DNA from: Bifidobacterium xylocopae
GTDB lineage: Bacteria > Actinomycetota > Actinomycetes > Actinomycetales > Bifidobacteriaceae
Length of the DNA stretch: 64,000 bases
Assembly: GCF_003315615.1 (NCBI RefSeq)
Contig: NZ_PDCH01000001.1
Location: 124,001-188,000, forward strand
Direction of reading: 5' to 3'
Positions 24,477 to 31,844 of the stretch are shown here, one piece after another (position 1 is the stretch's first letter; each line of letters starts with the position of its first letter). The notes under the pieces are model-generated. The model worked only from the letters and a program-made list of their open reading frames with translations. It was not told the DNA's origin and ran no database searches. The position numbers and the translations under genes were made by a program.

Positions 24477-25115
24477 TCAGGCGCCGATCAGGGAGATGCG
24501 CTCGTGGATGTGGCCGCCCGAGAGGGCTTCGTCGACCATGCCGATGGCATAGTCGGCGTATGAGATCGCGGATTCGCCGTTGTCGTTCGTGGAGTATTCC
24601 TCGCCGCGCAGCAGGTACTTGCCGGTGCGGGTGCCGTTGGCCCGGAAGTCGGCGGCCGGGCTCACATAGGTCCAGCGCACCTCCTCGCGCAGGCGCAGTT
24701 GCTCAAGGCTCTGGCTCATGATCTTGGACAAGGGGTAGGCGTCCCGGGGGAAGTCTGCACTGTCCTTGAGCTCCTGGTTGTGCCCCGGGTCCGTGTAGAG
24801 GCTGCCTGCGCCGCCAACGACCAGCAGCCGGGTCTTCGAGTAGGCCAGCTGGTCGCACAGGTGCTTCAGGGATGTCATGTGTTCGGGCAGGTCCTCCAGC
24901 TTGAAGGCGCCGAAGGCGTCGACCACGGCATCGAAGGGCTTCAGGTCCGCGGCGGTCAGGTCGAACAGGTCCTTGCGCAGGCTATGCTGGGCCTCGGTCC
25001 TGTTCTCATGACGTACGATGGCGGTCACGTCGATGCCGCGGTCCACCGCCTCCTTGACGATGGCCGAACCGGCCTTACCGTTTGCTGCAACAACAGCCAG
25101 TTTCATATCGGTCAT
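24477..25115 (-). CDS. NAD(P)H-binding atypical short-chain reductase-like protein
   Basis: This 212-residue single-domain protein begins MKLAVVAANGKAGSAIVKEA, the glycine-rich nucleotide loop of NmrA/BVR-B-like proteins. The core includes DVTAIVRHENR, FDAVVDAFGAF and LLVVGGAGSLY, and the C-terminal half ends with SYADYAIGMVDEAL. It lacks the classic YxxxK pair of full SDRs but has YPLSKIMSQSLEQL in that region. Homologues are annotated as NAD(P)-dependent epimerase/reductase; the substrate is unknown. A GGAGGAGGG site precedes ATG 25115. It stands alone between ychF and the crcB pair. Confidence 0.85.
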   Translation of the reverse strand: MTDMKLAVVAANGKAGSAIVKEAVDRGIDVTAIVRHENRTEAQHSLRKDLFDLTAADLKPFDAVVDAFGAFKLEDLPEHMTSLKHLCDQLAYSKTRLLVVGGAGSLYTDPGHNQELKDSADFPRDAYPLSKIMSQSLEQLRLREEVRWTYVSPAADFRANGTRTGKYLLRGEEYSTNDNGESAISYADYAIGMVDEALSGGHIHERISLIGA

Positions 25116-25228
25116 GATGCCCTCCTCCTGTCAGGGCCGCTCCTGCTGACGGCCTGCTGCACATGTGTTTCCAACCGTACCCGGTATGGCGGTCCGGTGC
25201 CCGTAGACCACTGAAAACTGCCATGGGG

Positions 25229-25603
25229 TCAGGCAATCAGGGCCATTCCCAGGGTGAATCCGCCCCAGCCGGCCAGCAGGGGACCAAGCAGGGAGGAGGT
25301 CAGATACAGACCGGCCTGCCTGAGTTTGAGTCCCTGGACCAGCGACACCACTTCCGCCATGGCTGTGGAGAAGGTGGAGAAGCCGCCCAGCAGGCCGGTG
25401 GCCAGCAGGAGGCGGGTAGTTGGATCCAGGAGCAGGCCGGCGGCCATGGCGGCCACAAGGCCAGCGAACAGGGATGCGATGAGGTTGATGAGCAAGGTGG
25501 ACAAGGGGAAGGGACTGCGCCAGGCTTTCTTTACCGTGCTGTCCAGCAGGTAGCGTAATCCGGCGCCCGCGCCTCCGCACAGGCAGACGAGCAGGGCGGT
25601 CAT
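25229..25603 (-). CDS. crcB: Fluoride channel CrcB/Fluc, subunit 2
   Basis: This 124-residue protein has four membrane helices. The conserved GGAGAGLRYLLD is at the N-terminus, and STLLINLIASLFAGL contains the pore Asn. LLATGLLGGFSTFSTAMAE holds the Fluc GGxTTFST-type pore motif with Phe, Ser and Thr. It exports fluoride passively as an antiparallel dual-topology dimer. The start overlaps the stop of the upstream crcB in an ATGA, so the two are coupled. Tandem Fluc genes in Gram-positives usually make a heterodimer, each subunit with a fixed orientation. It is regulated with its partner by the fluoride riboswitch upstream. Confidence 0.93.
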   Translation of the reverse strand: MTALLVCLCGGAGAGLRYLLDSTVKKAWRSPFPLSTLLINLIASLFAGLVAAMAAGLLLDPTTRLLLATGLLGGFSTFSTAMAEVVSLVQGLKLRQAGLYLTSSLLGPLLAGWGGFTLGMALIA

Positions 25604-26049
25604 CGTGTCCCCTCCCGCAGACGGGCCAGTCTACGGCCCAAGCCTCCGCCCAGCCAGGCCAGGCCGATTCCGCAGGCGAATGTGGCCAGCAGGTATGCCA
25701 GTGCCGACCACAGGTGGAGGTCACGGGCCGTGGTGAAGACCTCGATCGTCAGCGTGGACATGGTCGACAGGCCGCCGCATACTCCCATGCCCAAGGTTCG
25801 GCTGACCAGCTCCCTTCGGCGTTGGTCGATCCACCCGGCGCGGGCCATGTAAGCGCTGAGAAGCCCGAAAGCCAGGCAGGCCAGCATGTTTGCGGCGAAT
25901 GTACCGGTCTGGAAATACCAGGAGTATGCCGGCAGGGCGCTCAAGGCATATCGCAGGCCTGTGCCGACCGCCCCTCCTGCGCACACCAGCAGCAGGACAG
26001 GCAGGTCGATGTGGGGTGACAGGGGATGCCTTCGATTCGGTTCCGGCAT
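25600..26049 (-). CDS. crcB: Fluoride channel CrcB/Fluc, subunit 1
   Basis: This is a Fluc protein of about 149 residues with four helices. The motifs are GGAVGTGLRYALS, TGTFAANMLACLAFGL (pore Asn) and GVCGGLSTMSTLTIE (pore region, GGLSTMST instead of the more usual GGFTTFST). It has a basic C-terminal tail GRRLARLREGTR, while its partner has none. The charge contrast fits opposite membrane orientation. ATG 26049 was chosen: AAAGGAGAG lies five to six bases upstream, while the adjacent ATG 26052 sits too close. A still longer start would run into the riboswitch leader. It is the first gene of the two-gene fluoride-export operon. Confidence 0.92.
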   Translation of the reverse strand: MPEPNRRHPLSPHIDLPVLLLVCAGGAVGTGLRYALSALPAYSWYFQTGTFAANMLACLAFGLLSAYMARAGWIDQRRRELVSRTLGMGVCGGLSTMSTLTIEVFTTARDLHLWSALAYLLATFACGIGLAWLGGGLGRRLARLREGTR

Positions 26050-26120
26050 CATCTCTCCTTTGGTTCGGGGGATGTAGGCCGGCTGGAAGCCATGCAGCGC
26101 CGACACCCATCCCAGGGTTT

Positions 26121-26193
26121 GAGGTAGGAACTGTCAGCGCTCGCGGTTCAGGGAGCCTCTGCAGGAGGTGCCCTTGGCGGGTTCCATCGCCAC
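26121..26193 (-). promoter_or_regulatory. Fluoride riboswitch (crcB motif)
   Basis: Read leftward, the RNA has GGCGATGGAACCCGCC (P1 hairpin) and a variable stem with CCTCCTGCAGAGG. AACCGC, GAGC and finally GCTGACAGTTCCTAC follow. These match the crcB consensus: GGCGATG, CGCC, AACCGC and GCTGA..CCTAC. The pseudoknot is visible: GGAAC (26181-26185) pairs with GTTCC (26127-26131). The aptamer starts just after a TATACT box (26198-26203) and ends about 70 nt before crcB. Fluoride binding would switch on both channel genes. Confidence 0.9.
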
Positions 26194-26205
26194 TGGCAGT
26201 ATAGC

Positions 26206-27588
26206 TCAGTCCTGTCGGGCCGGTGGGATATGCCCGTCCCGGGGTGCGGGGTCCAGGTTCTCGGGATCCAGCGTCAGACGGTCGTCGTCGGCATCGTAGT
26301 CGAACAGTTCGCCGTAGCGTCCCCAGCCGATCGCCGTCTCGAACTGCTGCACTGCCTCCCTGTCGGAGTGGTGGGCGCGCAGGAGGTCCAGGATCAACGA
26401 ACCGTGGAGGGTCTTGGAATCCGAGTTCTTCAATGCTCGGTCGATCACCCGGACCAGGGGCACGTGGTCCAGGATCATCGTGGAGAACAGCTCCTTGGCC
26501 TTCAGGATGTCGGCCTGCTGCCATTTACGGCCCAATGCGGTCAGCCGTACGTGACCGTTGTCGGCATCGAAGATGCCCAGCAGCAGACCGGCGTCGATCA
26601 GGGGGAAGAGGTCATCCACCTCGAAGGAGAGGATGGCGGCCAGGTCGGCCATGTCCATGCCGCCGGGATTGTCAGACAGCACGTCGGCCAGCCCAGCCAG
26701 GCCGCCGGGCGTGGCATCGGGCAGCACGCGGGCGCCCAGGTCCTCGGCCTTGATCGAGTTGTTGACCGCCTCCTTGTCGCGCACCTTGGACTGGAGCTTG
26801 CGGCGGATGTCGCCCTTGTCGGCGCGACCGGTCAGCACCGAATACAGGAAGTCCACTGTGGTCTGGAACTCATCGGATTGCTTGTCGCGCGGACGGTCCA
26901 TCGTAATCGGCACGTCGGCAATGACCCGGCCAGGATGCGAGCCCAGCACCACGACCCTGTCGGCCATCTGCACGGCCTCTTCGATGTTGTGGGTCACGAT
27001 CAGGATTGACTTTATCGAGTCGTGCTCGGCGAACCACACTTTCAGGACCTCCTGGCGCAGGTTCTCGGCCGTCAGGACATCCAGGGCGGAGAAGGGTTCG
27101 TCCATGAAGAGGGCATCGGGCTTGAGCACCAGGGCCCGGGCTATGCCCACGCGTTGGCGCATGCCGCCGGAAAGCTCCTTGGGGTAGGCGGTCTCGAACC
27201 CATCCAGGCCGATCGCGTCGATCGCCGCCAGGGCTAGCTTGCGCCGCTCGTCGCGAGGGACGCCACGGGCCTGCAGGCCCAGTTCCACATTCGCCTCGAC
27301 CGTCAGCCAGGGCATGAGGGCGAACGTCTGGAAGACGAGGGCGACACCGGGGTTGGGGCCGTCCAGCTCTTTGCCCCGGTAGGTTACGGAGCCGGAACTT
27401 GCTGGGATCAAGCCTGCAAGAATGCGTAGGAAGGTGGACTTTCCGGCGCCGGAGCGACCTAGGATCGCCACCACCTCGCCCGCTTCCAGGGTCAGGTTCA
27501 TATCGTCCAGGACCTTCCAGTCATTGCCTTCGTCGGACTGGAATTCCTTGGTTACATGCCGCGCTTCGATGATGGTCTTATCGTTCAT
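26206..27588 (-). CDS. ABC transporter ATPase with C-terminal AAA-associated domain (NitT/TauT-like)
   Basis: This 460-residue protein has two parts. Residues 1-250 are a nitrate/taurine-type import ATPase: Walker A ILGRSGAGKSTFLRIL, Q-loop VFQTFALMPWLTVEAN, signature LSGGMRQRVGIARAL, Walker B ALFMDEPFSALD and switch VTHNIEEAV. Residues about 290-440 resemble the AAA-associated C-terminal domain (AAA_assoc_C): LADVLSDNPGGMDMADLAAI, LTALGRKWQQADI, LFSTMILDHVPLVRVI and a winged-helix-like look. This domain is known from a subset of NitT-like ATPases and may sense substrate or regulate the pump. It follows the fused permease by 59 nt. The whole unit sits behind an M-box riboswitch, so a role in divalent-cation supply is inferred. 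Confidence 0.9.
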   Translation of the reverse strand: MNDKTIIEARHVTKEFQSDEGNDWKVLDDMNLTLEAGEVVAILGRSGAGKSTFLRILAGLIPASSGSVTYRGKELDGPNPGVALVFQTFALMPWLTVEANVELGLQARGVPRDERRKLALAAIDAIGLDGFETAYPKELSGGMRQRVGIARALVLKPDALFMDEPFSALDVLTAENLRQEVLKVWFAEHDSIKSILIVTHNIEEAVQMADRVVVLGSHPGRVIADVPITMDRPRDKQSDEFQTTVDFLYSVLTGRADKGDIRRKLQSKVRDKEAVNNSIKAEDLGARVLPDATPGGLAGLADVLSDNPGGMDMADLAAILSFEVDDLFPLIDAGLLLGIFDADNGHVRLTALGRKWQQADILKAKELFSTMILDHVPLVRVIDRALKNSDSKTLHGSLILDLLRAHHSDREAVQQFETAIGWGRYGELFDYDADDDRLTLDPENLDPAPRDGHIPPARQD

Positions 27589-27647
27589 GCTGTGCTTCCT
27601 TATGGATCATGTCAGTTGTGTCATGCCTGTTATCAGCCGTCCGCGGT

Positions 27648-29408
27648 TCAGGCGATGGCGAAGCGGCGTTGGGCCAGATTCTGCAGGGGGTACCAGAAGA
27701 TTCGGTTGACGGCCACTACGAACAGGCTCATCACGGCCACTCCCGCGATGATCCGCGCAGTGGCACCGGTGGCGGTCGCCTCAGCTATGTACGAGCCAAG
27801 GCCCTGGGCCGTCAGGGCATGTCTGCCGTAGGAAACCACCTCCGAGACGATCGAGGCGTTCCAGGCCCCGCCTGCTGCGGTGACGCCTCCGGTGCACCAG
27901 GAGGAGAACACGGCCGGCAGAATCAGGGTCCTCCAACGTTGCCAGGCGGGCTGGCGCAGGGAGCGTGACATCTCGCGGAGGTCGTCGGGGATGGCCGAGG
28001 CGCCTGCGATGACATTGAACACGATGTACCACTGGGTCCCAAGTGCCATGAGCAGGATGGACCCCCAATTGATGTCTATGTGCCAGGCCAGGAACAGCAT
28101 GGTCGCGAACGGGAAGATGAAATTGGCCGGGAATGAGGCAAGGACTTGCACCAGGGGCTGCAGCACCCTCGACAGCTTAGGGTTCATTCCGATCAGCGCA
28201 CCGACAGGCACCCAGACCATCGAGCTGACCGCCAGCAGGAGGGTCACGCGCAGGAGTGTGAGCAGACCCAGCCAGAAGACATGGACGACTTCGCCCGGGC
28301 CCAGGGCGGGAACGACCAGCCGGTAGAGTTCGACCAGGCCCCAGGTGCAGAGCGCTGCGAGGGCGGTCATGTACAGGCCGTTGGACCAGGCCCTGCGGGA
28401 GGGGCTGACCGTCCGGGTCCTGCCCCCTGTGACGCCCAGGGGGCGGGTGATCCGGTCCAGGAAGGCTGCCGCCGGACGGCCCAACCGGGCCAGGAGGTCA
28501 TTGATGCCCGACAGGCGAAGGATGGTTAGCACCGCGCTGCGCTTGGGCTGGGATGACTCACTCTGGGTGATGCGGAACTTTTCGGCCCAAGCGGTCAGCG
28601 GTTTCCACAGGAGGAAGTCGATTAGGAGCACCACCGCCACCATGGCCAGGATGGCCCAGCCGATCCTGCCGAGGTTCTGTTCGGCCGAGGCTTCCGCCAC
28701 GTAGGATCCGATGCCAGGCAGGGCGAAGGTCCTGTTGTTGACCGAAATCATCTCGGAAGCGGTCAGGAAGAACCATCCGCCACCCACACTCATCATGCAG
28801 TTCCACAACAACGGGATCATCGATGAGGGCACATCCAGTTTCCAGAATCGCTGCCAGCGGGTAAGGCGCAGGGAGCGCGCCGCCTCCTCCAGCTCCTTGG
28901 GCTCGCTGATCAGGGAGTGGTAGAAGGAGAAAGCCATGTTCCACGCCTGCGAGGTGAAGATGGCGAAGATGGAGGCCGCCTCCACCCCTAGGACCGATCC
29001 CGGGAACAGCACCAGCCAGATGGAGATGGTCGCAGAGAGGAAACCCAGGATGGGCACGGACTGCAGGATGTCAAGCAGCGGCACCAGGATCGTCGCCGCC
29101 CGCTTGCTCCGCGCCGCTGCCAGTCCGTATATGAAGGTGAAGACGAGGGAAAACAGGAGGGCGATGAACATGCGCAGGACCGAGCGAAGGGCGTAGTAAG
29201 GCAGATTGGCGGGATCGGTCGAGACGTGCGAGGGGATGCCTGCTGGGCCGATGGGGGCGCCGAGGGCGGGGAGGAGGTAGCCGAGCGCTCCAAAGAGCGC
29301 GAGCACGCCGATTGCAACGACTATGGTGGATGCCAGACGTGCGCTCTTGGAGGTCCGTCCGTGGCCGTCGGAGCCGGGCTTGCGCATGGGGTCGGTGAAT
29401 GAAGTCAT
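27648..29408 (-). CDS. Fused double-domain ABC import permease under M-box control
   Basis: This 586-residue protein holds two binding-protein-dependent permease (BPD_transp_1) domains in one chain. Each has about five to six helices and its own EAA-type coupling loop: ELEEAARSLRLTRWQRFWKL in the first half, DLREMSRSLRQPAWQRWRTL in the second. The halves are joined by a linker around residues 300-345. The N-terminal helix is STIVVAIGVLALFGALGYLL. The protein provides the full membrane pathway, so two ATPases would complete the transporter. No substrate-binding protein gene is within the operon. A weak AGGAAAG site precedes ATG 29408. NitT-like permeases usually import anions, whereas control by a magnesium riboswitch points to a cation; the substrate is open. 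Confidence 0.9.
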   Translation of the reverse strand: MTSFTDPMRKPGSDGHGRTSKSARLASTIVVAIGVLALFGALGYLLPALGAPIGPAGIPSHVSTDPANLPYYALRSVLRMFIALLFSLVFTFIYGLAAARSKRAATILVPLLDILQSVPILGFLSATISIWLVLFPGSVLGVEAASIFAIFTSQAWNMAFSFYHSLISEPKELEEAARSLRLTRWQRFWKLDVPSSMIPLLWNCMMSVGGGWFFLTASEMISVNNRTFALPGIGSYVAEASAEQNLGRIGWAILAMVAVVLLIDFLLWKPLTAWAEKFRITQSESSQPKRSAVLTILRLSGINDLLARLGRPAAAFLDRITRPLGVTGGRTRTVSPSRRAWSNGLYMTALAALCTWGLVELYRLVVPALGPGEVVHVFWLGLLTLLRVTLLLAVSSMVWVPVGALIGMNPKLSRVLQPLVQVLASFPANFIFPFATMLFLAWHIDINWGSILLMALGTQWYIVFNVIAGASAIPDDLREMSRSLRQPAWQRWRTLILPAVFSSWCTGGVTAAGGAWNASIVSEVVSYGRHALTAQGLGSYIAEATATGATARIIAGVAVMSLFVVAVNRIFWYPLQNLAQRRFAIA

Positions 29409-29462
29409 GGGCAGTTCTTTCCTGGTGACTGCTCCGCAGGCCGGGCCTGATCCGGGTGGAGC

Positions 29463-29582
29463 TCAGGCTGAGTGACGGGCCGGAAGGAATTCGAGGCTTG
29501 CGGAAGGAATTACGGTGGTGGGAAACGTCGAAAGGGTCGAAAGCGCGGTCAGGCCGCTACTGTGATGGGGAACGTCGTCCAT
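29463..29582 (-). CDS. Short leader ORF (39 codons) between M-box and transporter
   Basis: The ATG at 29582 has the best ribosome site of the region, AGAAGGAGGTGAGG, seven bases upstream. The 39-residue product starts MDDVPHHSSGLT, is rich in Ser/Thr/Leu, and has three prolines after residue 4 (FPTT, IPSAS and LPARH). It stops 54 nt before the permease. It may be a leader peptide whose translation couples riboswitch or ribosome state to the transporter, or a very small protein. I see no family match. The Shine-Dalgarno quality is what supports it. Confidence 0.5.
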   Translation of the reverse strand: MDDVPHHSSGLTALSTLSTFPTTVIPSASLEFLPARHSA

Positions 29583-29671
29583 GTGCCTCACCTCCTTCTC
29601 AAGTGAATCCCACTTCTGCGTAGGTCCTGAAGGCGGCATAGCAAGCTGGGCGACCGGTCGCACCGGCTATG

Positions 29672-29815
29672 TCGTTCAAGTTTCGGCTTCGCATGGCGTT
29701 CGGGATTGCGTTAGTCCCCGCCTTGATTCGACGGGGACTGCTGACCAGCGCGGAGTGTCTCCATCCCTTTGCGGCAGCAACCCATGTCCATGTGGTAGCT
29801 TCGCCTACCGACTGC
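29672..29815 (-). promoter_or_regulatory. M-box (ykoK) magnesium riboswitch
   Basis: Read leftward, the RNA follows the Bacillus mgtE M-box block by block. GTAGGCGAAGCTACC corresponds to GUUAGGUGAGGCUCC, and ACATGGACATGGGTTGCTGC to UAUGGAGAUACGCUGCUGC. GGTCAGCAG is the AACAG region, followed by the apical hairpin CCCCGTC..GGCGGGG. AACGCAA then CGCCATGCGAAGCC matches AAUGCAG..UGCCAUACAGUGCUAAAGCU. A second stem (CATAGC at 29637-29642 with GCTATG at 29666-29671) containing GCGACCGGTCGC lies just downstream and is the likely expression platform. In B. subtilis high Mg2+ folds the aptamer and shuts off the Mg2+ transporter gene. Confidence 0.88.
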
Positions 29816-29821
29816 ACCCTT

Positions 29822-29850
29822 AAGATAAGGGGGTGCGACAATCTTGTCAA
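29822..29850 (-). promoter_or_regulatory. Sigma70-type promoter for the M-box transporter operon
   Basis: On the minus strand, TTGACA (29845-29850) is followed by a 17-bp spacer and TATCTT (29822-29827). The start site is expected near 29815, exactly at the 5' end of the M-box. Confidence 0.85.
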
Positions 29851-29986
29851 GTCAGCGGCCGAGCCCCGGCGGTCCGTGTCTGAGCGGACAATGGCGGTTG
29901 GTGCGGACGGCCCCGGAGACGGGCGCCTGGCCGCGTGCAAGGTTCCATGGAAGACGACATATAAAACATATAAAAGGAGGCCCGTC

Positions 29987-30619
29987 ATGAAAGTCGTGGC
30001 GATCACAGCGAATCCAGACCCCAAGAGCCTGACCGATGCGGTGGGCAACGCCTTTCTCAATGGTGCGGCCGAGGGTGGCGCAAGCACCGACCTGATCGAC
30101 TTGAACACCGAGGGCTTCAATCCGGTATATACGATGGAGGACCGTCTGCATTTTCTTGACCAGGGCCCCCTGCCCGAGGATGTGGCTGCAATGCAGGGCC
30201 GGATCGCGGACGCCGATGTATTGGCCTTCGTCTTCCCGGTCTACTGGTTCTCCATGCCCGCTCTGATGAAAGGCTTCATCGACCGGGTCCTGTGCCGGCG
30301 GTTCGCATACAACGTCGATGGTACGCCTGGTGTCCTTGCCGGTAGGAAAGTCCGGCTGATCATGCTGTGCGGGGCCGAGGAGGAACGCCTGCGAGCCGAT
30401 GGTGTGGATGAGGCGATCGACATTCAGCTGGTCCGGAGGACCCTGGGTGACTATTGCGGGGTCGGCGACGTGGAGAAAATATACGTGGACCAGCTGGTCG
30501 CCGGGGATGATGACCCGCAGGTGCGCGAAGCGATCGAGCGCCGCCTGGTCGAGATCACCTTGATGGGTCGGCGGCTGGCAGTCGAAGGAGAGGCCGGCAG
30601 GTCCGGCGGGCAGGCATGA
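29987..30619 (+). CDS. Flavodoxin-fold NAD(P)H quinone oxidoreductase-like protein
   Basis: This 210-residue protein is of the MdaB/KefF/NQO1 type. The N-terminus VVAITANPDPKSLTDAVGN is the FMN phosphate-binding loop region, followed by DLIDLNTEGFNPV and DVLAFVFPVYWFSMPALMKG (the typical PxYWF flavin/substrate motif). FIDRVLCRRFAYN and RLIMLCGAEEERL complete the fold. Family members reduce quinones or related toxic compounds by two electrons with NAD(P)H and FMN. AAAAGGAGG precedes ATG 29987. The upstream 130 bp is a divergent region with the M-box transporter promoter. The stop overlaps the start of the glycosyltransferase gene in an ATGA, so the two are coupled. Confidence 0.88.
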   Translation: MKVVAITANPDPKSLTDAVGNAFLNGAAEGGASTDLIDLNTEGFNPVYTMEDRLHFLDQGPLPEDVAAMQGRIADADVLAFVFPVYWFSMPALMKGFIDRVLCRRFAYNVDGTPGVLAGRKVRLIMLCGAEEERLRADGVDEAIDIQLVRRTLGDYCGVGDVEKIYVDQLVAGDDDPQVREAIERRLVEITLMGRRLAVEGEAGRSGGQA

Positions 30620-31782
30620 GGCCGTTGCGCGTCGGATTCGTCTTCGACGACAGCCTGGATGCGGCTGACGGGGTCCAGCAGCATATCCTGACCCTGGGCG
30701 GGGAACTGCAACGTCGGGGGCATGAGGTCCACTACCTGGTCGGACAGACCGATCATCCCCCGGTGGGGGGTGTCCATGCACTGAGCCGTAATGTCGCCGT
30801 CTCCTTCAACGGCAACCGCATGCGCATCCCACTGCTGGCCAGCGACCGCGGCATACGTTCGGTCCTGGCTCGTGGCCGCTTCGACATCCTGCACGTTCAG
30901 GCCCCGTACAGTCCCATGCTGGCCGGCCGTGTCTTGGATCGGGCTGATCCCTCCTGTGGGGTGGTGGCGACCTACCACATCGCTGTAGACACCCCCCTGC
31001 AGCTGCTGGCGGGTCGGGCCCTCGGCCTTCTTGACCGTCGCAGTCATGAACGGATCGACCGCGTGATCGCCGTGTCCCCGGTGGCGGCCCGTTATGCGGC
31101 TCTGACCGCTGGTGCCCGGGGCGTGGTCATCCCCAACCCGGTTGATGTGGCACGACTGCGTGAGCGCCGTGACCGTGTGGGTGTCGACGTTGTCGAACGT
31201 TATAGGGACGGAGGGCCCCACGTCGTCTTCCTGGGGCGTTTCGTGCAGCGCAAGGGCGCGCGCATCCTTCTGGACGCCTTGGCCTGGGGGGAGCGGACCG
31301 GTTCGCTGCCGGCAGGGCTGCACGTCACCATGGCAGGCAAGGGCCCCCTGCTCCAGGAGTGCATGCGTCGGGCCGCCGGCCTGTCCACGCCGGTGGACTT
31401 TCCCGGTTTCGTGTCCGAGGACGACAAGACCGCCCTCCTGGCTTCGGCGGACCTTGCGGTATTCCCCTCGACAGGCGGCGAATCCTTCGGCATCGTCCTG
31501 CTGGAGGCCATCGCCTGCGGGGCCGGAGCGACGTTGGCCGGCGACAATCCGGGATACCGGTCCACGCTGCTCAACGACGAGGCCGCCCTCTTCCCGGTTT
31601 CCGGGCGAACGGTGGCGCAGGCCCTGGCGGAGCGTATGGTCAGGGCCCTGAGCGACCCGGTGTGGGCGCGATCGCTTGCTGGCCGGGAGCGCGACCTCCT
31701 GGGTCGATACGACGTCAGGGGTGTGGCCGGCCGCGTGGAGACGGTATACGCGCAGGCTCTGGCTGCTCGCGGGCGCAGCTGA
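30616..31782 (+). CDS. GT4-family glycosyltransferase (PimA/mannosyltransferase-like)
   Basis: This 388-residue GT-B glycosyltransferase has the N-terminal VGFVFDDSLDAADGVQQHI with the G-G-V/Q nucleotide-sugar loop and a HVQAPYSPM region. The C-terminal domain contains VVIPNPVDVARL, VVFLGRFVQRKGARILLDAL and VFPSTGGESFGIVLLEA (the E-x7-E motif). It is most like actinobacterial phosphatidylinositol mannosyltransferases (PimA/PimB type), which add mannose to PI on the inner face of the membrane. It could serve another lipid or polysaccharide. The ATG at 30616 lies in the ATGA overlap with the oxidoreductase gene, although no direct functional link is known. Confidence 0.85.
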   Translation: MRPLRVGFVFDDSLDAADGVQQHILTLGGELQRRGHEVHYLVGQTDHPPVGGVHALSRNVAVSFNGNRMRIPLLASDRGIRSVLARGRFDILHVQAPYSPMLAGRVLDRADPSCGVVATYHIAVDTPLQLLAGRALGLLDRRSHERIDRVIAVSPVAARYAALTAGARGVVIPNPVDVARLRERRDRVGVDVVERYRDGGPHVVFLGRFVQRKGARILLDALAWGERTGSLPAGLHVTMAGKGPLLQECMRRAAGLSTPVDFPGFVSEDDKTALLASADLAVFPSTGGESFGIVLLEAIACGAGATLAGDNPGYRSTLLNDEAALFPVSGRTVAQALAERMVRALSDPVWARSLAGRERDLLGRYDVRGVAGRVETVYAQALAARGRS

Positions 31783-31844
31783 GGACCGCCGCACCGGGGT
31801 TTGTCGGGCTGGGCAAGGACGTCCGCTGCATGTAAGCTGGCTGT

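Noticed and set aside
29941-29986. Repeat CATATAAAA twice before the oxidoreductase gene as a promoter
   Set aside because: TATAAA is present, but no -35 box at proper spacing was found; left unannotated.
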